From Haliotis asinina (lineage: Eukaryota; Mollusca; Gastropoda; Lepetellida; Haliotidae), in contig NC_090290.1 in NCBI RefSeq assembly GCF_037392515.1, forward strand, positions 35,223,253-35,287,252: a DNA stretch of 64,000 nt, read 5' to 3'. The translations under genes were made by a program, and so were the position numbers. The notes beneath the pieces are model-generated. The model was given only the letters and a program-made list of their open reading frames with translations, ran no database searches and had not been told where the DNA came from. Positions 1 through 11,026 of the stretch are shown piece after piece; the stretch's first letter is position 1; every line of letters begins with the position of its first letter.

Positions 1-45
<45 letters not shown>

Positions 46-58
46 GTGAGTGGGTAGA
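1..58. repeat. (GA)n microsatellite
   Basis: The window opens inside a purine-rich dinucleotide run (GA, drifting to GAGT), so its true left end is not visible. Confidence 0.95.
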
Positions 59-627
59 GAGCAAGCTTTTCATGCAAGCTAATCTTTTCGCAACCAAAAT
101 AACGGACACCAGAATATGAAATTTTATAGTGCCAGCTTCCTGGCACAATACACAATGCATTCATATTCACGCCCTACTGTATTGAGCTGTCTTTGTTTTA
201 TCCCTGTAATTCTGACTGCCAGCTTGTGGAACAAGAGGCACAATCTTCTACTGTCATTTGGTATGATGTGTCCATTAAACCTTTTGTTTTCAGGCACAGA
301 CAATATCTCAACCAGGCTGTCCCCTCACTTCCACTCTAGGAATGTAAACATTAGCGGTGGTATGACTGATTGAAATACTCAAAGATTGGTCAGGGTGACT
401 AAATGACCAATAATTGAACTCAAACAATTTGCATTTTTTGCAGTTTGCGAAAAAAACACCAAAGAACTACATGTTTTTCTTTTATTTATTTGTGTGCATT
501 AACAAATATCACAAAAACATTTGTTTACTGACACCAACCAATTACGGACCAATCATAAATCATGAGATTTGAACCAATTACCAACACTAGTAAACACACT
601 CATCAACATGTACTTGGATCTGCCTAC
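59..627. other. intronic spacer of the USP40-type gene
   Basis: This stretch lies downstream of the third recognised exon on the minus strand. I looked for the next expected exon (a motif like RQHDVQELN) and did not find it, so the gene continues beyond the left edge. Nothing else is recognisable. Confidence 0.5.
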
Positions 628-741
628 CTCGTTGTTAGTCCAGCCAAAGGACTCTGTGAGTTCAGTTGTGGACACACTCTGTAGGTCTAGAAGGAGCAGA
701 CGGGCAAACAGGCGTTGTAGCTGCAGTGGGATCACTCGCAC
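628..741 (-). CDS. USP40: USP40-type gene, coding exon 3
   Basis: A 114-bp, 38-codon exon in phase 0 on both sides. The acceptor ends in ttccttcag and the donor is gag|gtaggc. It encodes [12 protein letters not shown] through FGWTNNE, the segment after the Cys box in USP40. Confidence 0.85.
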
Positions 742-3700
742 CTGAAGGAAAGAAACATACGATACCAACAGCGCACTTTGTAAAGTAGGAGTCATGAACA
801 CATGAACCACTAACTTGCATCCTTAAGTGATACTGACTCTGGATGCATCTACGGCTTCGCCCCCAAATGTTATTACCTCCCTTTGCTGGCTCCGCATTCT
901 CACAGTAGCCAATCAGCTAAGCAGCAGTTACAACTGAGCTTGCCTGTGTCAACAACGGTAGTGGTTACAGCTGTGAAGGTTTGTCTGTAGTGTGGCTCAG
1001 ATTTAGGGGAAATCATAAAGACAGATTGATAGGTCCAAAAATTTTTAAAATACATGCAAGAACTCCTTCTACCTCTATCAGAGAACATGTGCATAATTTG
1101 TGTTGCGAAGTTTAATTGGTTGGATAATTTAAAAAGCAAACGTGAGTTGTGATTGGTTCACTCAAGTTCACAGCGTATACACTTGATTGGATGAAAAGCC
1201 AATTTATCGGGCTTAGCCATAGATGCATGCAAGGTATAGTGGAGATTCATGGGAACTTATACCCTGGAGATATCGAGGATGACCACAAAGGTTACGGGTT
1301 GGTAATAGGCCTTCCCAGGATTTGAACCCAGTACCAACAAGGGCTTCAACATATCACACCTATTTGCATCCGAGGCACAGAAATGTTCCCAAAATAATTC
1401 AAACACAACCGACTCTTCCACTGTTACCTTGGTGCCAGGTTTATCTTTGTCTTCCAGCCGGCCAAGATCTGCCTCGCTCAGTTGAAACAAGGATTCTGGA
1501 AACAGAATTGACATTATATACTATCAAGTGATCTGTATTATAAGGGTAACGCTATTTTTCAAGGCATTATCATTTGCAGAAGCCTGAGGTCTTTCGTTAA
1601 CTGCCCAATGAAGGAGGGCAGTTGAAAAGACCGAGGACTTCTGCAAATGATAATGCCCTGAAAAATAGCGTTACCATTACAATAGCTAAAATGAATAGAA
1701 ATTTTAATAAAATAAGAATAAAAACAGCAGCATCGGTTTAGAAGCATTTACTGCCAACAACAAAACGACTGATGTCACTGACACACGTTTACAATTATAG
1801 ACATATCATAGAACAACACAGATGACGTCACTGTTGACCTTGACCTTTGCTCATACTACCAGCCGCCATCAGTTTTCAGTGATCAACAATGTTAGACTTC
1901 AAGTTGATATTTTCATTGCTGTATGTTGTCATTTATGGTACAATTGTTATGGTTGGCACAGGCAGCAAAGTGCATAATGGCACAGGCACATGTGACGAAT
2001 GTGAGCCAGATATATGGTCAATAATGAACCCAAGTTCAAACAATCTGTAGGTGATTGAACTTCAACAGCTGAGTTACTTATGACGTCACCTAACAATGGG
2101 CTTGATAATGGCCCGTCGTCAAGCAGTTTGAGGGCATTATCAAGTTACAGTGGCCCACTCATTTCTGATAACGTGCGGTTGTTTTAATGATAATTCTATC
2201 CATTTTAGCTATAAATATTCATATGTTGAAGTTGATGCTGTATACTTCTGGAGTCAGGGTGACAAAGCATAATAAATGGCTCTTGCACAGGTGGAAATAA
2301 CATTAAAATTCCTACAGTACGCCGGGACAGCTGCACATGTAAAATCATTTGTCCTGATAATTTTTCCACTAGACCAGCCTAGTTTCTTGTTGATTTTTTT
2401 CAATAAGAAACTTAATTATCATTGGAAAGTGAACTGGACACAGGTACAGCGTCAAGTACAAAATCTGCTAGCCCGGCAGAAAAATCCCCTGGACTGGGAC
2501 GTCGGGCAATCTGTTATTTCCACCCCTGTCCTGTAGTAACATGTGTGAAATGGGTTGTCCATCCTTCTGAATAGTATTGTAGCAGGGCGTGGAGTCAGCT
2601 TGCTGATGGGGATAACCTCTTTGGTCATGTGGACAAGGCATCCAACTTTGGATCAGAAGGTCCGTGGTTCATACTCACAGAATGGGACTAGGAAATTTTA
2701 TGGCTTCTACAGTATTTCACCTACATCAAGGCATGTCTACCAAGCTAATGTGTGAGAAACACCTAAACTTATGCTGTGCACAGATACTTACTGATTTCAC
2801 GAAACTTCAAAAGTCAATAATGTTTTTTACTTCTTTTCAAGATCCGAATTTGTGTAATAGCAGAATTCAACCTTGCATGACAAATGGGCATAACTCGGTA
2901 CAGCAAACTATCTTGCATAAAACTACTTGATAAATATACCATGCTCCCTTTTTTGTCATTTTGTTCTTTTATTTCGTTTGTTGTTTAATACAAAATTACA
3001 TATTAACTTTATTAAATTAACTTTTGAAATATGACGTGACTACCATCCCACATGGAAAGTCAAAGAGGATGTATACAATCACCAAAGACTTAAAATTGTG
3101 AACCATCTGGAATAAGAACTTATGATGTAGCAAAGAACATTTCAATTCTAAATAAAAAATTGACTCCATTACTTTTACAAAATTAATGGCTCTGTGTTTA
3201 ATAAGGCAGATTTACAGAAGGGCAATAGTAACATTACTGTAACATCAATAACAACCACAAGGAGCATTTTATCCCAGTAAAGGATATGTCTGTTACTTCA
3301 ATTTGATTAAATTGAACTACAGTCCTATTATTCCAGAATGTTCGTGGATAGTCTCAGATCAAATTAATTACAGTATCATTATTTCAAATTCATACGTACA
3401 AAGTACAATAACATTTAGCAGATTGGATAATAGTTGACTGTACTGCCCTTAAACAATTCAGATTTATGAAAATGACGTAGATTTTTAGATCACAAATGAA
3501 ATAGCTCCCAAACTAGATTATGAAAGATTTTTAAGTGACTGTTTTCAATTTCAGTATGTAGAAATCTGTCCAGTTAAAGCTCATCTAAGGACAAGACATT
3601 GTTTCTGAACACATAGCGTTGGATAAATGTTTTTTACCTAAAATGTTCCTCTTTAATTAGATGCTATGTATGTTTTATGACTGAACTTCCATGGGGTTTG

Positions 3701-4351
3701 AAAGTGTTTGTCACTTTATGATATTTTGTTTCATGTGTATCCTGTGTTCCTAAAGTCTGCTTTCAGTTTCACATGGTTTGTTCAATATCTGCAAGTTCAT
3801 TGTATTCTATCTTGGACTGCACTTGCTGGAATCTCTTCTTATAACACTTTCAGGTATTTCAGTTTTACTGATTCGAAGAGCGTATACCGATCTTGTTCGC
3901 TTGTTATATTTTCTAAAGCTTTCAATTCGGTTTGAATTCCTGTTGGTTTTAAGCAGGTCAACATGTTACCTTGGTAAAATACATATTTCCCTCTTATACC
4001 ACATGATTTATTTTTCAGTGTTTTAGTGAGCCATTTGCTCTCTGTTTTAAAGAGAAAGTGATTATCATCAACTTCTAGTTTCTTTTCAAAGTCAAAGAAA
4101 TATTCAAAGAAAAAATGTCTTCAATATGTTTATGTTACCTTGAATAATATAGACCTACCTCTGAATTCCGGTGTTAAAAGTAAAGTTTGCAGGAGCGAGT
4201 TCAGATAACATGTCGCTCCTTGATTGGCGATACCGGCCAATTTACATTGAGATCTGGGTGTTTTAGGTGCACCACCTTTCTCAGAACCGAAAAGAGCTGT
4301 CTCAAGTGTTTCAAAAGCACCCTTCTCTTCTTCAAATAAGTTTCCTAACAT
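628..4351 (-). CDS. USP40: USP40-type ubiquitin carboxyl-terminal hydrolase, 5' part (three exons, continues off left edge)
   Basis: The product is a cysteine-protease deubiquitinase of the C19/USP family that removes ubiquitin from proteins. Seen in the sequence: three exons read on the minus strand (4159-4351, 1428-1495, 628-741) join in frame with GT/AG borders and give 125 residues. They include the start MLGNLFEEE, the Cys-box [13 protein letters not shown] with the catalytic Cys, then [20 protein letters not shown] and [19 protein letters not shown]. This order and these motifs match the N terminus of vertebrate USP40 as I remember it, including the EDKDKP and FGWT signatures. The start Met is the first in frame and the protein begins as in USP40. 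The rest of the catalytic domain (His box) and the C-terminal repeats must lie left of the window. The neighbouring duplicated block begins about 260 bp upstream of the start. Confidence 0.88.
1428..1495 (-). CDS. USP40: USP40-type gene, coding exon 2
   Basis: A 68-bp exon entered in phase 1 and left in phase 0. The acceptor is gtttccag and the donor aag|gtaaca. It encodes [20 protein letters not shown] and then GTK, linking the Cys-box exon to exon 3 without disturbing the frame. Confidence 0.85.
1545..1675. mobile_element. fold-back MITE (131 bp) in intron 1
   Basis: Two arms of about 60 bp (1545-1607 and 1614-1675) are near-perfect reverse complements around a very short loop. Both ends read ggtaacgctatttttc towards the centre. 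It lies in intron 1 of the USP40-type gene. A second, smaller hairpin with cttgataatg arms sits at 2099-2148, and matching inverted flanks (agctaaaatg, near 1685 and 2205) suggest that both belong to one larger element. Confidence 0.7.
1676..4158. other. intron 1 of the USP40-type gene
   Basis: AT-rich intron sequence. Apart from the small hairpin at 2099-2148 I see no coding exon or named repeat. The short open frames have no recognisable domain. Confidence 0.5.
4159..4351 (-). CDS. USP40: USP40-type gene, coding exon 1 with catalytic Cys
   Basis: A 193-bp exon (64 codons plus one base) starting at the ATG complementary to 4349-4351. The donor agag|gtaggt is canonical. It encodes [20 protein letters not shown], in which the Cys of GATCYLNS is the expected nucleophile. 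Confidence 0.87.
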
Positions 4352-4613
4352 GTTGATAGAACTCGTTTCCGACTGAACAAGTATGAATTGTCTTCATTGG
4401 CAAGTCACTTCTAAACTGTCATCACCATATAATCAGTTTCTAAATGACACGACTGTGATGACTACATGTGTTGCAAGTGTCAGCCATTATGCCGGAAGTA
4501 AACAATGCTGAGATGAAGGTCAAGGTTAGAGTGCACAGCGCACGAAATCTGAAATAAGAGTTGAACATACGCTTTGCGTGTGGTGAACATCAAGTGGGCC
4601 GGTTAAGCGATAA
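4352..4613 (-). promoter_or_regulatory. presumed 5' flank of the USP40-type gene
   Basis: About 260 bp separate the start codon from the edge of the duplicated block, so promoter and 5'UTR should lie here or within that block. No TATA box or initiator can be assigned. Confidence 0.3.
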
Positions 4614-4937
4614 CACTGTAATACCATGTTCACTTTACATGTACACCAAACATTGTGCGAAATGGTCACTAGCCATAGCCCGCTAGCCCGTTACTAGTAA
4701 AAATACGCTCGATCCAGTAAATCTCCAGAGTCACAAACCCGACTGGCCTATAGATAGATTTGGTGAAGTTTCATGGGGATATCCCTCTATGACTTATTTA
4801 AGTTATTAGAACACAAACAAGATATTTCAGAAATTCAGACACGTAGTACCTTATTTGATGTTACTTTGCCATTCTGGAAACTTATGCTTAGTTCCAAACC
4901 CATGAAGGTCCGGGCTAGAATTAATTTACAGTAACTC

Positions 4938-5130
4938 ATTCTTGTCGGGTGTTCAGGCTCGCTGGCTTGTTTGACACACGATTTGTTCCTGTGCAGATCG
5001 ACATTCACGCAGTTATTTACCCGACTGCCTGGGTTAGACCCTTTTATATACAAGTCGCTGCCATATACCTGGAATAGTACTGAGTGTGGCGTAAAACTAA
5101 ACTCACTTACTCACTTAGTTTCTACCTTTA
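4938..5130 (+). repeat. R1 interspersed repeat (SINE-like), diverged
   Basis: Contains the family landmarks gttcaggctcgctggcttg, gcagatcga and the ggcgtaaaactaaactcac tail, in plus orientation. It is part of duplicated block A. Confidence 0.65.
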
Positions 5131-5424
5131 CATTTCGGGCTAGTGAATCATATTTTATGGGCTAGTAAGTTTCAGGCATAACTAGCCCCACTAGCTAGTA
5201 AACTTTGGAAACTATTTGGCACACAGATACCACACCAAGACACATCGACAATATTGCAGCCATATCGTGACGAGAACAATCCAAATTATATCAATAGTAA
5301 AATCAGACTGAGAACGTGAAAACATGTCATCGAAACACCGTAAAGAGGGCAACAGGCAGTTAGGGAGTGAGTGAGAGAGTTCAGATGTACGCAACATTCT
5401 TTCTAAAAAGCGACATTCCTGGGC

Positions 5425-5515
5425 CTAGATTTTCTAAGCTTTCTTAGCGCTAAGATAGTCGTAAGATAATATGAAGGTATGACACTTATGACTATCTTAG
5501 CGTTTCTGAAAAGTC
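5425..5515. repeat. hairpin repeat (ctaagatagtcgtaag arms)
   Basis: Inverted arms ctaagatagtcgtaag and cttatgactatcttag surround a short loop, preceded by ttcttagcgctaag. It looks like a small MITE core. It is repeated in block B near 10700-10790 and, degenerate, near 22400-22450. Confidence 0.55.
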
Positions 5516-5575
5516 ACATTTGTTTCAAACTCATATTTTCTCATAAGCGAGGAAAATACCATAAATTTGTAATTT

Positions 5576-5752
5576 GTTTGTTGTTTAATGCCACACTTCA
5601 TTTTGCCAGCTCTATGGCGCCAGTCTGTAAATAACCGAGTCTCTGGATCGGACAATCCAGTGTGAACAGCATGTGTATGGATCTACATGTGTCATCTAAA
5701 TCAGCGAGCCCGACCACCTGATCCCGTTAGTCGCTTCACAGGACAAGCATAG
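5576..5752 (-). repeat. R1 interspersed repeat
   Basis: Reverse-complement copy of R1: it runs from tttaatgccacac through ggacaatccagtg to cctgatcccgttagtcgc. Confidence 0.7.
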
Positions 5753-6243
5753 GATGCTGAAGACAAATAGTTAGGTCCTCATGGATACACTGAACGTCTA
5801 CATTAGTCACAAAAGGAAAGTGTGCATTGATACACCGTTTCATAAAAATAACGAAACGTTTCCATTTAAATTTTATCAGGTGGATATTGAGATCAAGATG
5901 GCACAAGAAGGTTTCATGTCCATGACGTTATGAGTCAAGATGCGAGGGACCGCTGCCACATAGGTGAAACAGTGCTGAGAGTGGCGTTAAACAACGAACA
6001 ATCATAATGCGGATCCGGAACAAGCATCGATGTAACTCAGTACAACAGAGTACATCGCAGACATGGGGTCTATCAAATGGGCATGCGGCTTTGGACAGAT
6101 CCCCGGCAATGATGCTGCTCAACACGAGGTATCAACAAACGGTATCAACACTGTATCAACACCCTGTGTCAATGCACAACATCAAGACTTCAGTACCAAT
6201 GAAATGCAGGAACACGAAGGAACAATGTATTTTACTTCAATTC

Positions 6244-6249
6244 TTTATT
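6244..6249 (-). terminator. polyadenylation signal of STMND1-like copy A
   Basis: AATAAA on the minus strand, in a context conserved in copies B and D. In copy A it lies about 2.56 kb from the stop codon, because the array at 6718-8700 is inserted between them. Confidence 0.55.
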
Positions 6250-6717
6250 TCACGAATCAATAACTGAATATACAAACAATAATAAGTTACATATTTCTTT
6301 GAATTTGCAATATATACTACAAAGTGATATTAAAATAAATATTTCATATGTTATGCAACCGTTGATCATTATGTTAAAATTGTAAACTTTTAATAAGAGA
6401 ACATGTATAGATATTGAATGATAATTGTCAATCATTATCTTCCAAAGTGTAATAGTTTCACAAATTTCAGGAAATATAACAGTTTTTTCCTGTGTTCAGG
6501 TCTTCTCGATGTCCATTCCTTAACACAAACATGGACGTCACTTTTCAATGATATATCTTTCATCTAAAAGGACTGAGTCATTTGGAAGAGACAGTTGTTT
6601 ATGAATATTCACCCTATTTCATTATACTGATGGGCCAACAGAAGCCAGCAGGCAGGCAGGCAGGCAGGCAGGCACACAGGCACGCACGAACACACATGCA
6701 CAAACAAACGTTATAAT

Positions 6718-8700
6718 GATTACACGATGCCATTTAGAAAGTGGTCAAATGCAACATGTGTCATATTTGGGATTTCACTTTCTTAGTAAAGTACAAATTC
6801 TAGTACTTTTTTCGGTTGAGTCCCATCCGGGATTCGAACCCGCACCCTCAGAGTCAGGCACCTAATCGCCAGCACACAAAGTCAGCCGCCTAGCCCGCTC
6901 AGCCACCGCGACTTCCACAAAATGAAAGTCGGACAACTGGTAGTCTAGACTGCGTACTTTGTGTACCCCTCTGATGAGTGTAAATTGGCACGGCTCCCAC
7001 GGCCGAAAGCTATGATTACACGATGCCATTTAGAAAGTGGTCAAATGCAACATGTGTCATATTTGGGATATTACGGGCTAGGCGGCTGACTTTGTGTGCT
7101 GGCGATTAGGTGCCTGACTCTGAGGGTGCGGGTTCGAATCCCGGATGGGACTCAACCGAAAAAAGTACTAGAATTTGTACTTTACTAAGAAAGTGAAATC
7201 CCAAATATGACACATGTTGCATTTGACCACTTTCTAAATGGCATCGTGTAATCATAGCTTTCGGCCGTGGGAGCCGTGCCAATTTACACTCATCAGAGGG
7301 GTACACAAAGTACGCAGTCTAGACTACCAGTTGTCCGACTTTCATTTTGTGGAAGTCGCGGTGGCTGAGCGGTCTAGGCGGCTGACTTTGTGTGCTGGCG
7401 ATTAGGTGCCTGACTCTGAGGGTGCGGGTTCGAATCCCGGATGGGACTCAACCGAAAAAAGTACTAGAATTTGTACTTTACTAAGAAAGTGAAATCCCAA
7501 ATATGACACATGTTGCATTTGACCACTTTCTAAATGGCATCGTGTAATCATAGCTTTCGGCCGTGGGAGCCGTGCCAATTTACACTCATCAGAGGGGTAC
7601 ACAAAGTACGCAGTCTAGACTACCAGTTGTCCGACTTTCATTTTGTGGAAGTCGCGGTGGCTGAGCGGGCTAGGCGGCTGACTTTGTGTGCTGGCGATTA
7701 GGTGCCTGACTCTGAGGGTGCGGGTTCGAATCCCGGATGGGACTCAACCGAAAAAAGTACTAGAATTTGTACTTTACTAAGAAAGTGAAATCCCAAATAT
7801 GACACATGTTGCATTTGACCACTTTCTAAATGGCATCGTGTAATCATAGCTTTCGGCCGTGGGAGCCGTGCCAATTTACACTCATCAGAGGGGTACACAA
7901 AGTACGCAGTCTAGACTACCAGTTGTCCGACTTTCATTTTGTGGAAGTCGCGGTGGCTGAGCGGGCTAGGCGGCTGACTTTGTGTGCTGGCGATTAGGTG
8001 CCTGACTCTGAGGGTGCGGGTTCGAATCCCGGATGGGACTCAACCGAAAAAAGTACTAGAATTTGTACTTTACTAAGAAAGTGAAATCCCAAATATGACA
8101 CATGTTGCATTTGACCACTTTCTAAATGGCATCGTGTAATCATAGCTTTCGGCCGTGGGAGCCGTGCCAATTTACATTCATCAGAGGGGTACACAAAGTA
8201 CGCAGTCTAGACTACCAGTTGTCCGACTTTCATTTTGTGGAAGTCGCGGTGGCTGAGCGGGCTAGGCGGCTGACTTTGTGTGCTGGCGATTAGGTGCCTG
8301 ACTCTGAGGGTGCGGGTTCGAATCCCGGATGGGACTCAACCGAAAAAAGTACTAGAATTTGTACTTTACTAAGAAAGTGAAATCCCAAATATGACACATG
8401 TTGCATTTGACCACTTTCTAAATGGCATCGTGTAATCATAGCTTTCGGCCGTGGGAGCCGTGCCAATTTACACTCATCAGAGGGGTACACAAAGTACGCA
8501 GTCTAGACTACCAGTTGTCCGACTTTCATTTTGTGGAAGTCGCGGTGGCTGAGCGGGCTAGGCGGCTGACTTTGTGTGCTGGCGATTAGGTGCCTGACTC
8601 TGAGGGTGCGGGTTCGAATCCCGGATGGGACTCAACCGAAAAAAGTACTAGAATTTGTACTTTACTAAGAAAGTGAAATCCCAAATATGACACATGTTGC
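6718..8700 (+). mobile_element. array of tRNA-like SINE units (296-bp period) inserted in copy A
   Basis: Five near-identical direct units follow one partial unit and are preceded by 1.2 units in inverted orientation (6718-7076). Each unit carries a 93-nt tRNA-Leu-like segment at 7355-7447, 7651-7743, 7947-8039, 8243-8335 and 8539-8631 on plus, and at 6820-6912 on minus. A 5'-defective one precedes 7151. Box A (TGGCTGAGCGG) and box B (GGTTCGAATCC) are intact, but the acceptor and anticodon stems have mismatches, so these are tRNA-derived rather than tRNA genes. A TTTT lies just before each next unit and could end a Pol III transcript. The insertion is flanked by aaacgttataat at 6706-6717 and 8701-8712. 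Copy B has a single empty site. Units differ by only about two substitutions. Confidence 0.85.
6820..6912 (-). repeat. tRNA-Leu-like segment, inverted copy
   Basis: Reverse complement of the tRNA-like core in the direct units, with box A and box B intact. It is the only unit in this orientation. Confidence 0.6.
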
Positions 8701-8805
8701 AAACGTTATAATATCATCCCAGTCTCCCTCCCCCAACCCCGACCTTCAACCCCGAACCCGACCCTATACCCCACCCCATCCCACCCTCACAGGCCACCCC
8801 AATGT

Positions 8806-9537
8806 CTATTTCTCGACTGGTTTCTTCCGCTTCGCCGCCCGTTCTTCCTCCAGCCTCTTCACCTTCTCCTCCCACACCTGCATTTGATGTTCCGCCTTCA
8901 TCTTCTTGATGAACTGACGACGCTTCTTCTCGTCCTTGACAAGTTTGTGCTTTATTTCTCTGTCCAGTTGTTTCCGTTGTACTTGTTCCACCAATCTGAG
9001 AAGACAAGGAAGTGTGTTCAGAGTCAAATCGTGTTGCATTCAACATGCATTTCTCTTTGATTAAATGTTGTCAATGCTCTATTAACCTGTAAATATATTA
9101 CAGTCTAAACACTGGGAAAAAATATCCTTGAAACGTGATGTCACAGACTGTTTGGGGGAAAGAATGACATCTGTTTTACACCCTCGTGGTAGGTTTTACC
9201 TGTCAAATCTGCGTTCATCAGCCTTCTGTCTCCTCCTCTCAGCTGTGTAGAAACATCGAACTGGGATTTGCTCCAGACGTCGGGGTGGTTTACCACGGGG
9301 AACGACTCCCTCCACACCGGGGATAGAAAAGGCCACTCCGCCGCTGGACTGACGGTCGGGGACCAAGCCCTCATCTCGTAGCTGTTGGAGAATCTCCGCA
9401 CTTGACAAACGGGGTGTGGGTCGTGTCACCTGACACTTGGCGTAGTACATCTCATGAGGACAGTTAATCTTGCCCGTCAGAGCCTCTTGGGTAGATGTTT
9501 GCCTGAAAGGCGTAACCTTGGTCTGTTTACATCCCAT
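8806..9537 (-). CDS. STMND1-like protein, copy A (two exons)
   Basis: Exon 1 is 9200-9537 and exon 2 is 8806-8995, with a 204-bp intron (donor gacag|gtaaaa, acceptor cttctcag), giving 175 residues. The start is MGCKQTK, preferred over an in-frame ATG 23 codons upstream because it sits in the strong context GCCATGG and gives MGC, a typical myristoylation and palmitoylation signal. Residues around SSAEILQQLRDEGLV and GKPPRRLEQIP match the corresponding stretch of human STMND1 as I recall it, which also starts with MGC. The C-terminal 80 residues form a highly charged probable coiled-coil helix (QLDREIKHKLVKDEKKRRQF, ending KRKKPVEK). Stathmin-type helices bind tubulin; whether this one does is an inference. 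From the MGC start, the protein is identical to that of copy B. Confidence 0.72.
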
Positions 9538-9597
9538 GGCAGCACAGATACGTCTTTCACACTGCAAGACTCCGCAGTAATGACCAAGACAATGACG

Positions 9598-9621
9598 TGA
9601 CGTCATAAATACATGACGTCA
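9598..9621 (-). promoter_or_regulatory. twin CRE sites upstream of copy A
   Basis: Two perfect palindromic TGACGTCA sites (9598-9605 and 9614-9621) separated by 8 bp, about 60-85 bp upstream of the start codon. They are conserved in all four intact copies. TGACGTCA is the consensus for CREB/CREM/ATF factors. Confidence 0.6.
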
Positions 9622-9796
9622 CAGACAATGAACGAATGTCAGTTCGTCATCGTTACCGGCTCCCTTTGCGCATGCTCACTTACGTTTATTGGGATATGTA
9701 CGAGACGGGGCCATGGCCGAAACCAGTTTGCCTTCTCAAGAAGATATATGTGAGATCGTATTCCACCGAACTTGAGTCTGTTGCTCTGAGTGAGTG

Positions 9797-9885
9797 TGAG
9801 TGAGTAAGTTTAGTTTTACTCTGCACTCAGTAGTGTTGCAGCTATATGGCGGCGCTGTGTAAATAATCGAGTCTGGACCCTATAG
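9797..9885 (-). repeat. R1 repeat, truncated
   Basis: Only the tail half of R1 remains (agtttagttttactctgcac through ggcgctgtgtaaataatcg). It abuts the start of block B. Confidence 0.6.
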
Positions 9886-10211
9886 CACTGTAATACCATG
9901 TTCACTTTACATGTACACCAAACATTGTGCAAAATGGTCACTAGCCACAGCCCGCTAGCCCGTTACTAGTAAAAATACGCTCGATCCAGTAAATCTCCAG
10001 AGTCACAAACCCGACTGGCCTATAGATCTGGTGAAGTTTCATTGGGATATTCCTGTATGACTTATTTAAGTTATTAGAACATAAACAAAATATTTCAGAA
10101 ATTCAGACACGTAGTACCTCATTTGTATTTGATGTTACTTTGCCATTCTGGAAACTTATGCTTAGTTCCAAACCCATGAAGGTCCGGGCTAGAATTAATT
10201 TACAGTAACTC

Positions 10212-10385
10212 ATTCTTGTCGGGTGTTCAGGCTCGCTGGCTTGTTTGACACATGATCGGTTCCTGCGCAGATCGATACTCACGCAGTTATTTACCCGACT
10301 GCCTGGGTTAGACCCTTTTATATACAAGTCGCTGCCATATACCTGGAATAGTACTGAGTGTGGCGTAAAACTAAACTCACTTACT
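10212..10385 (+). repeat. R1 repeat in block B
   Basis: Same element as 4938-5130, carried by the duplication. Confidence 0.6.
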
Positions 10386-10849
10386 CACTTAGTTTCTACC
10401 TTTACATTTCGGGCTAGTGAATCATATTTTATGGGCTAGTAAGTTTCAGGCATAACTAGCCCCACTAGCTAGTAAACTTTGGAAACTATTTGGCACACAG
10501 ATACCACACCAAGACACATCGACAATATTGCAGCCATATCGTGACGAGAACAATCCAAATTATATCAATAGTAAAATCAGACTGAGAACGTGAAAACATG
10601 TCATCGAAACACCGTAAAGAGGGCAACAGGCAGTTAGGGAGTGAGTGAGAGAGTTCAGATGTACGCAACATTCTTTCTAAAAAGCGACATTCCTGGGCCT
10701 AGATTTTCTAAGCTTTCTTAGCGCTAAGATAGTCGTAAGATAATATGAAGGTATGACACTTATGACTATCTTAGCGTTTCTGAAAAGTCACATTTGTTTC
10801 AAACTCATATTTTCTCATAAGCGAGGAAAATACCATAAATTTGTAATTT

Positions 10850-11026
10850 GTTTGTTGTTTAATGCCACACTTCATTTTGCCAGCTCTATGGCGCCAGTCT
10901 GTAAATAACCGAGTCTCTGGATCGGACAATCCAGTGTGAACAGCATGTGTATGGATCTACATGTGTCATCTAAATCAGCGAGCCCGACCACCTGATCCCG
11001 TTAGTCGCTTCACAGGACAAGCATAG
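10850..11026 (-). repeat. R1 repeat in block B
   Basis: Same element as 5576-5752, carried by the duplication. Confidence 0.65.

Larger units (their letters stand above)
4614..9690. repeat. segmental duplication block A
   Basis: From the shared cactgtaataccatg start at 4614, this block is nearly identical to block B (9896-12992) along its length. The one large difference is the 2-kb array at 6718-8700, present only here. It carries STMND1-like copy A with its 3'UTR and flanks. The tail 9650-9895 also matches the end of block C (19000-19216). Confidence 0.85.

Noticed and set aside
7106-8490. Five identical 66-codon open frames on minus
   Set aside because: They are shadows of the 296-bp SINE unit, antisense through its tRNA-like part.
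7355-8631. Functional tRNA-Leu gene cluster
   Set aside because: The A and B boxes are good, but the acceptor stem has two mismatches and the anticodon stem does not pair properly, so the units are tRNA-derived repeats.
8714-9046. 110-codon frames overlapping exon 2 of the STMND1-like copies
   Set aside because: They are out-of-frame readings of exon 2 and the GC-rich 3' flank. The frame giving the charged helix joins exon 1 correctly.
9538-9606. Upstream in-frame ATG giving a 23-residue N-terminal extension of the STMND1-like proteins
   Set aside because: The extension has no recognised similarity, overlaps the CRE region, and its ATG context is weaker than the GCCATGG at MGC.
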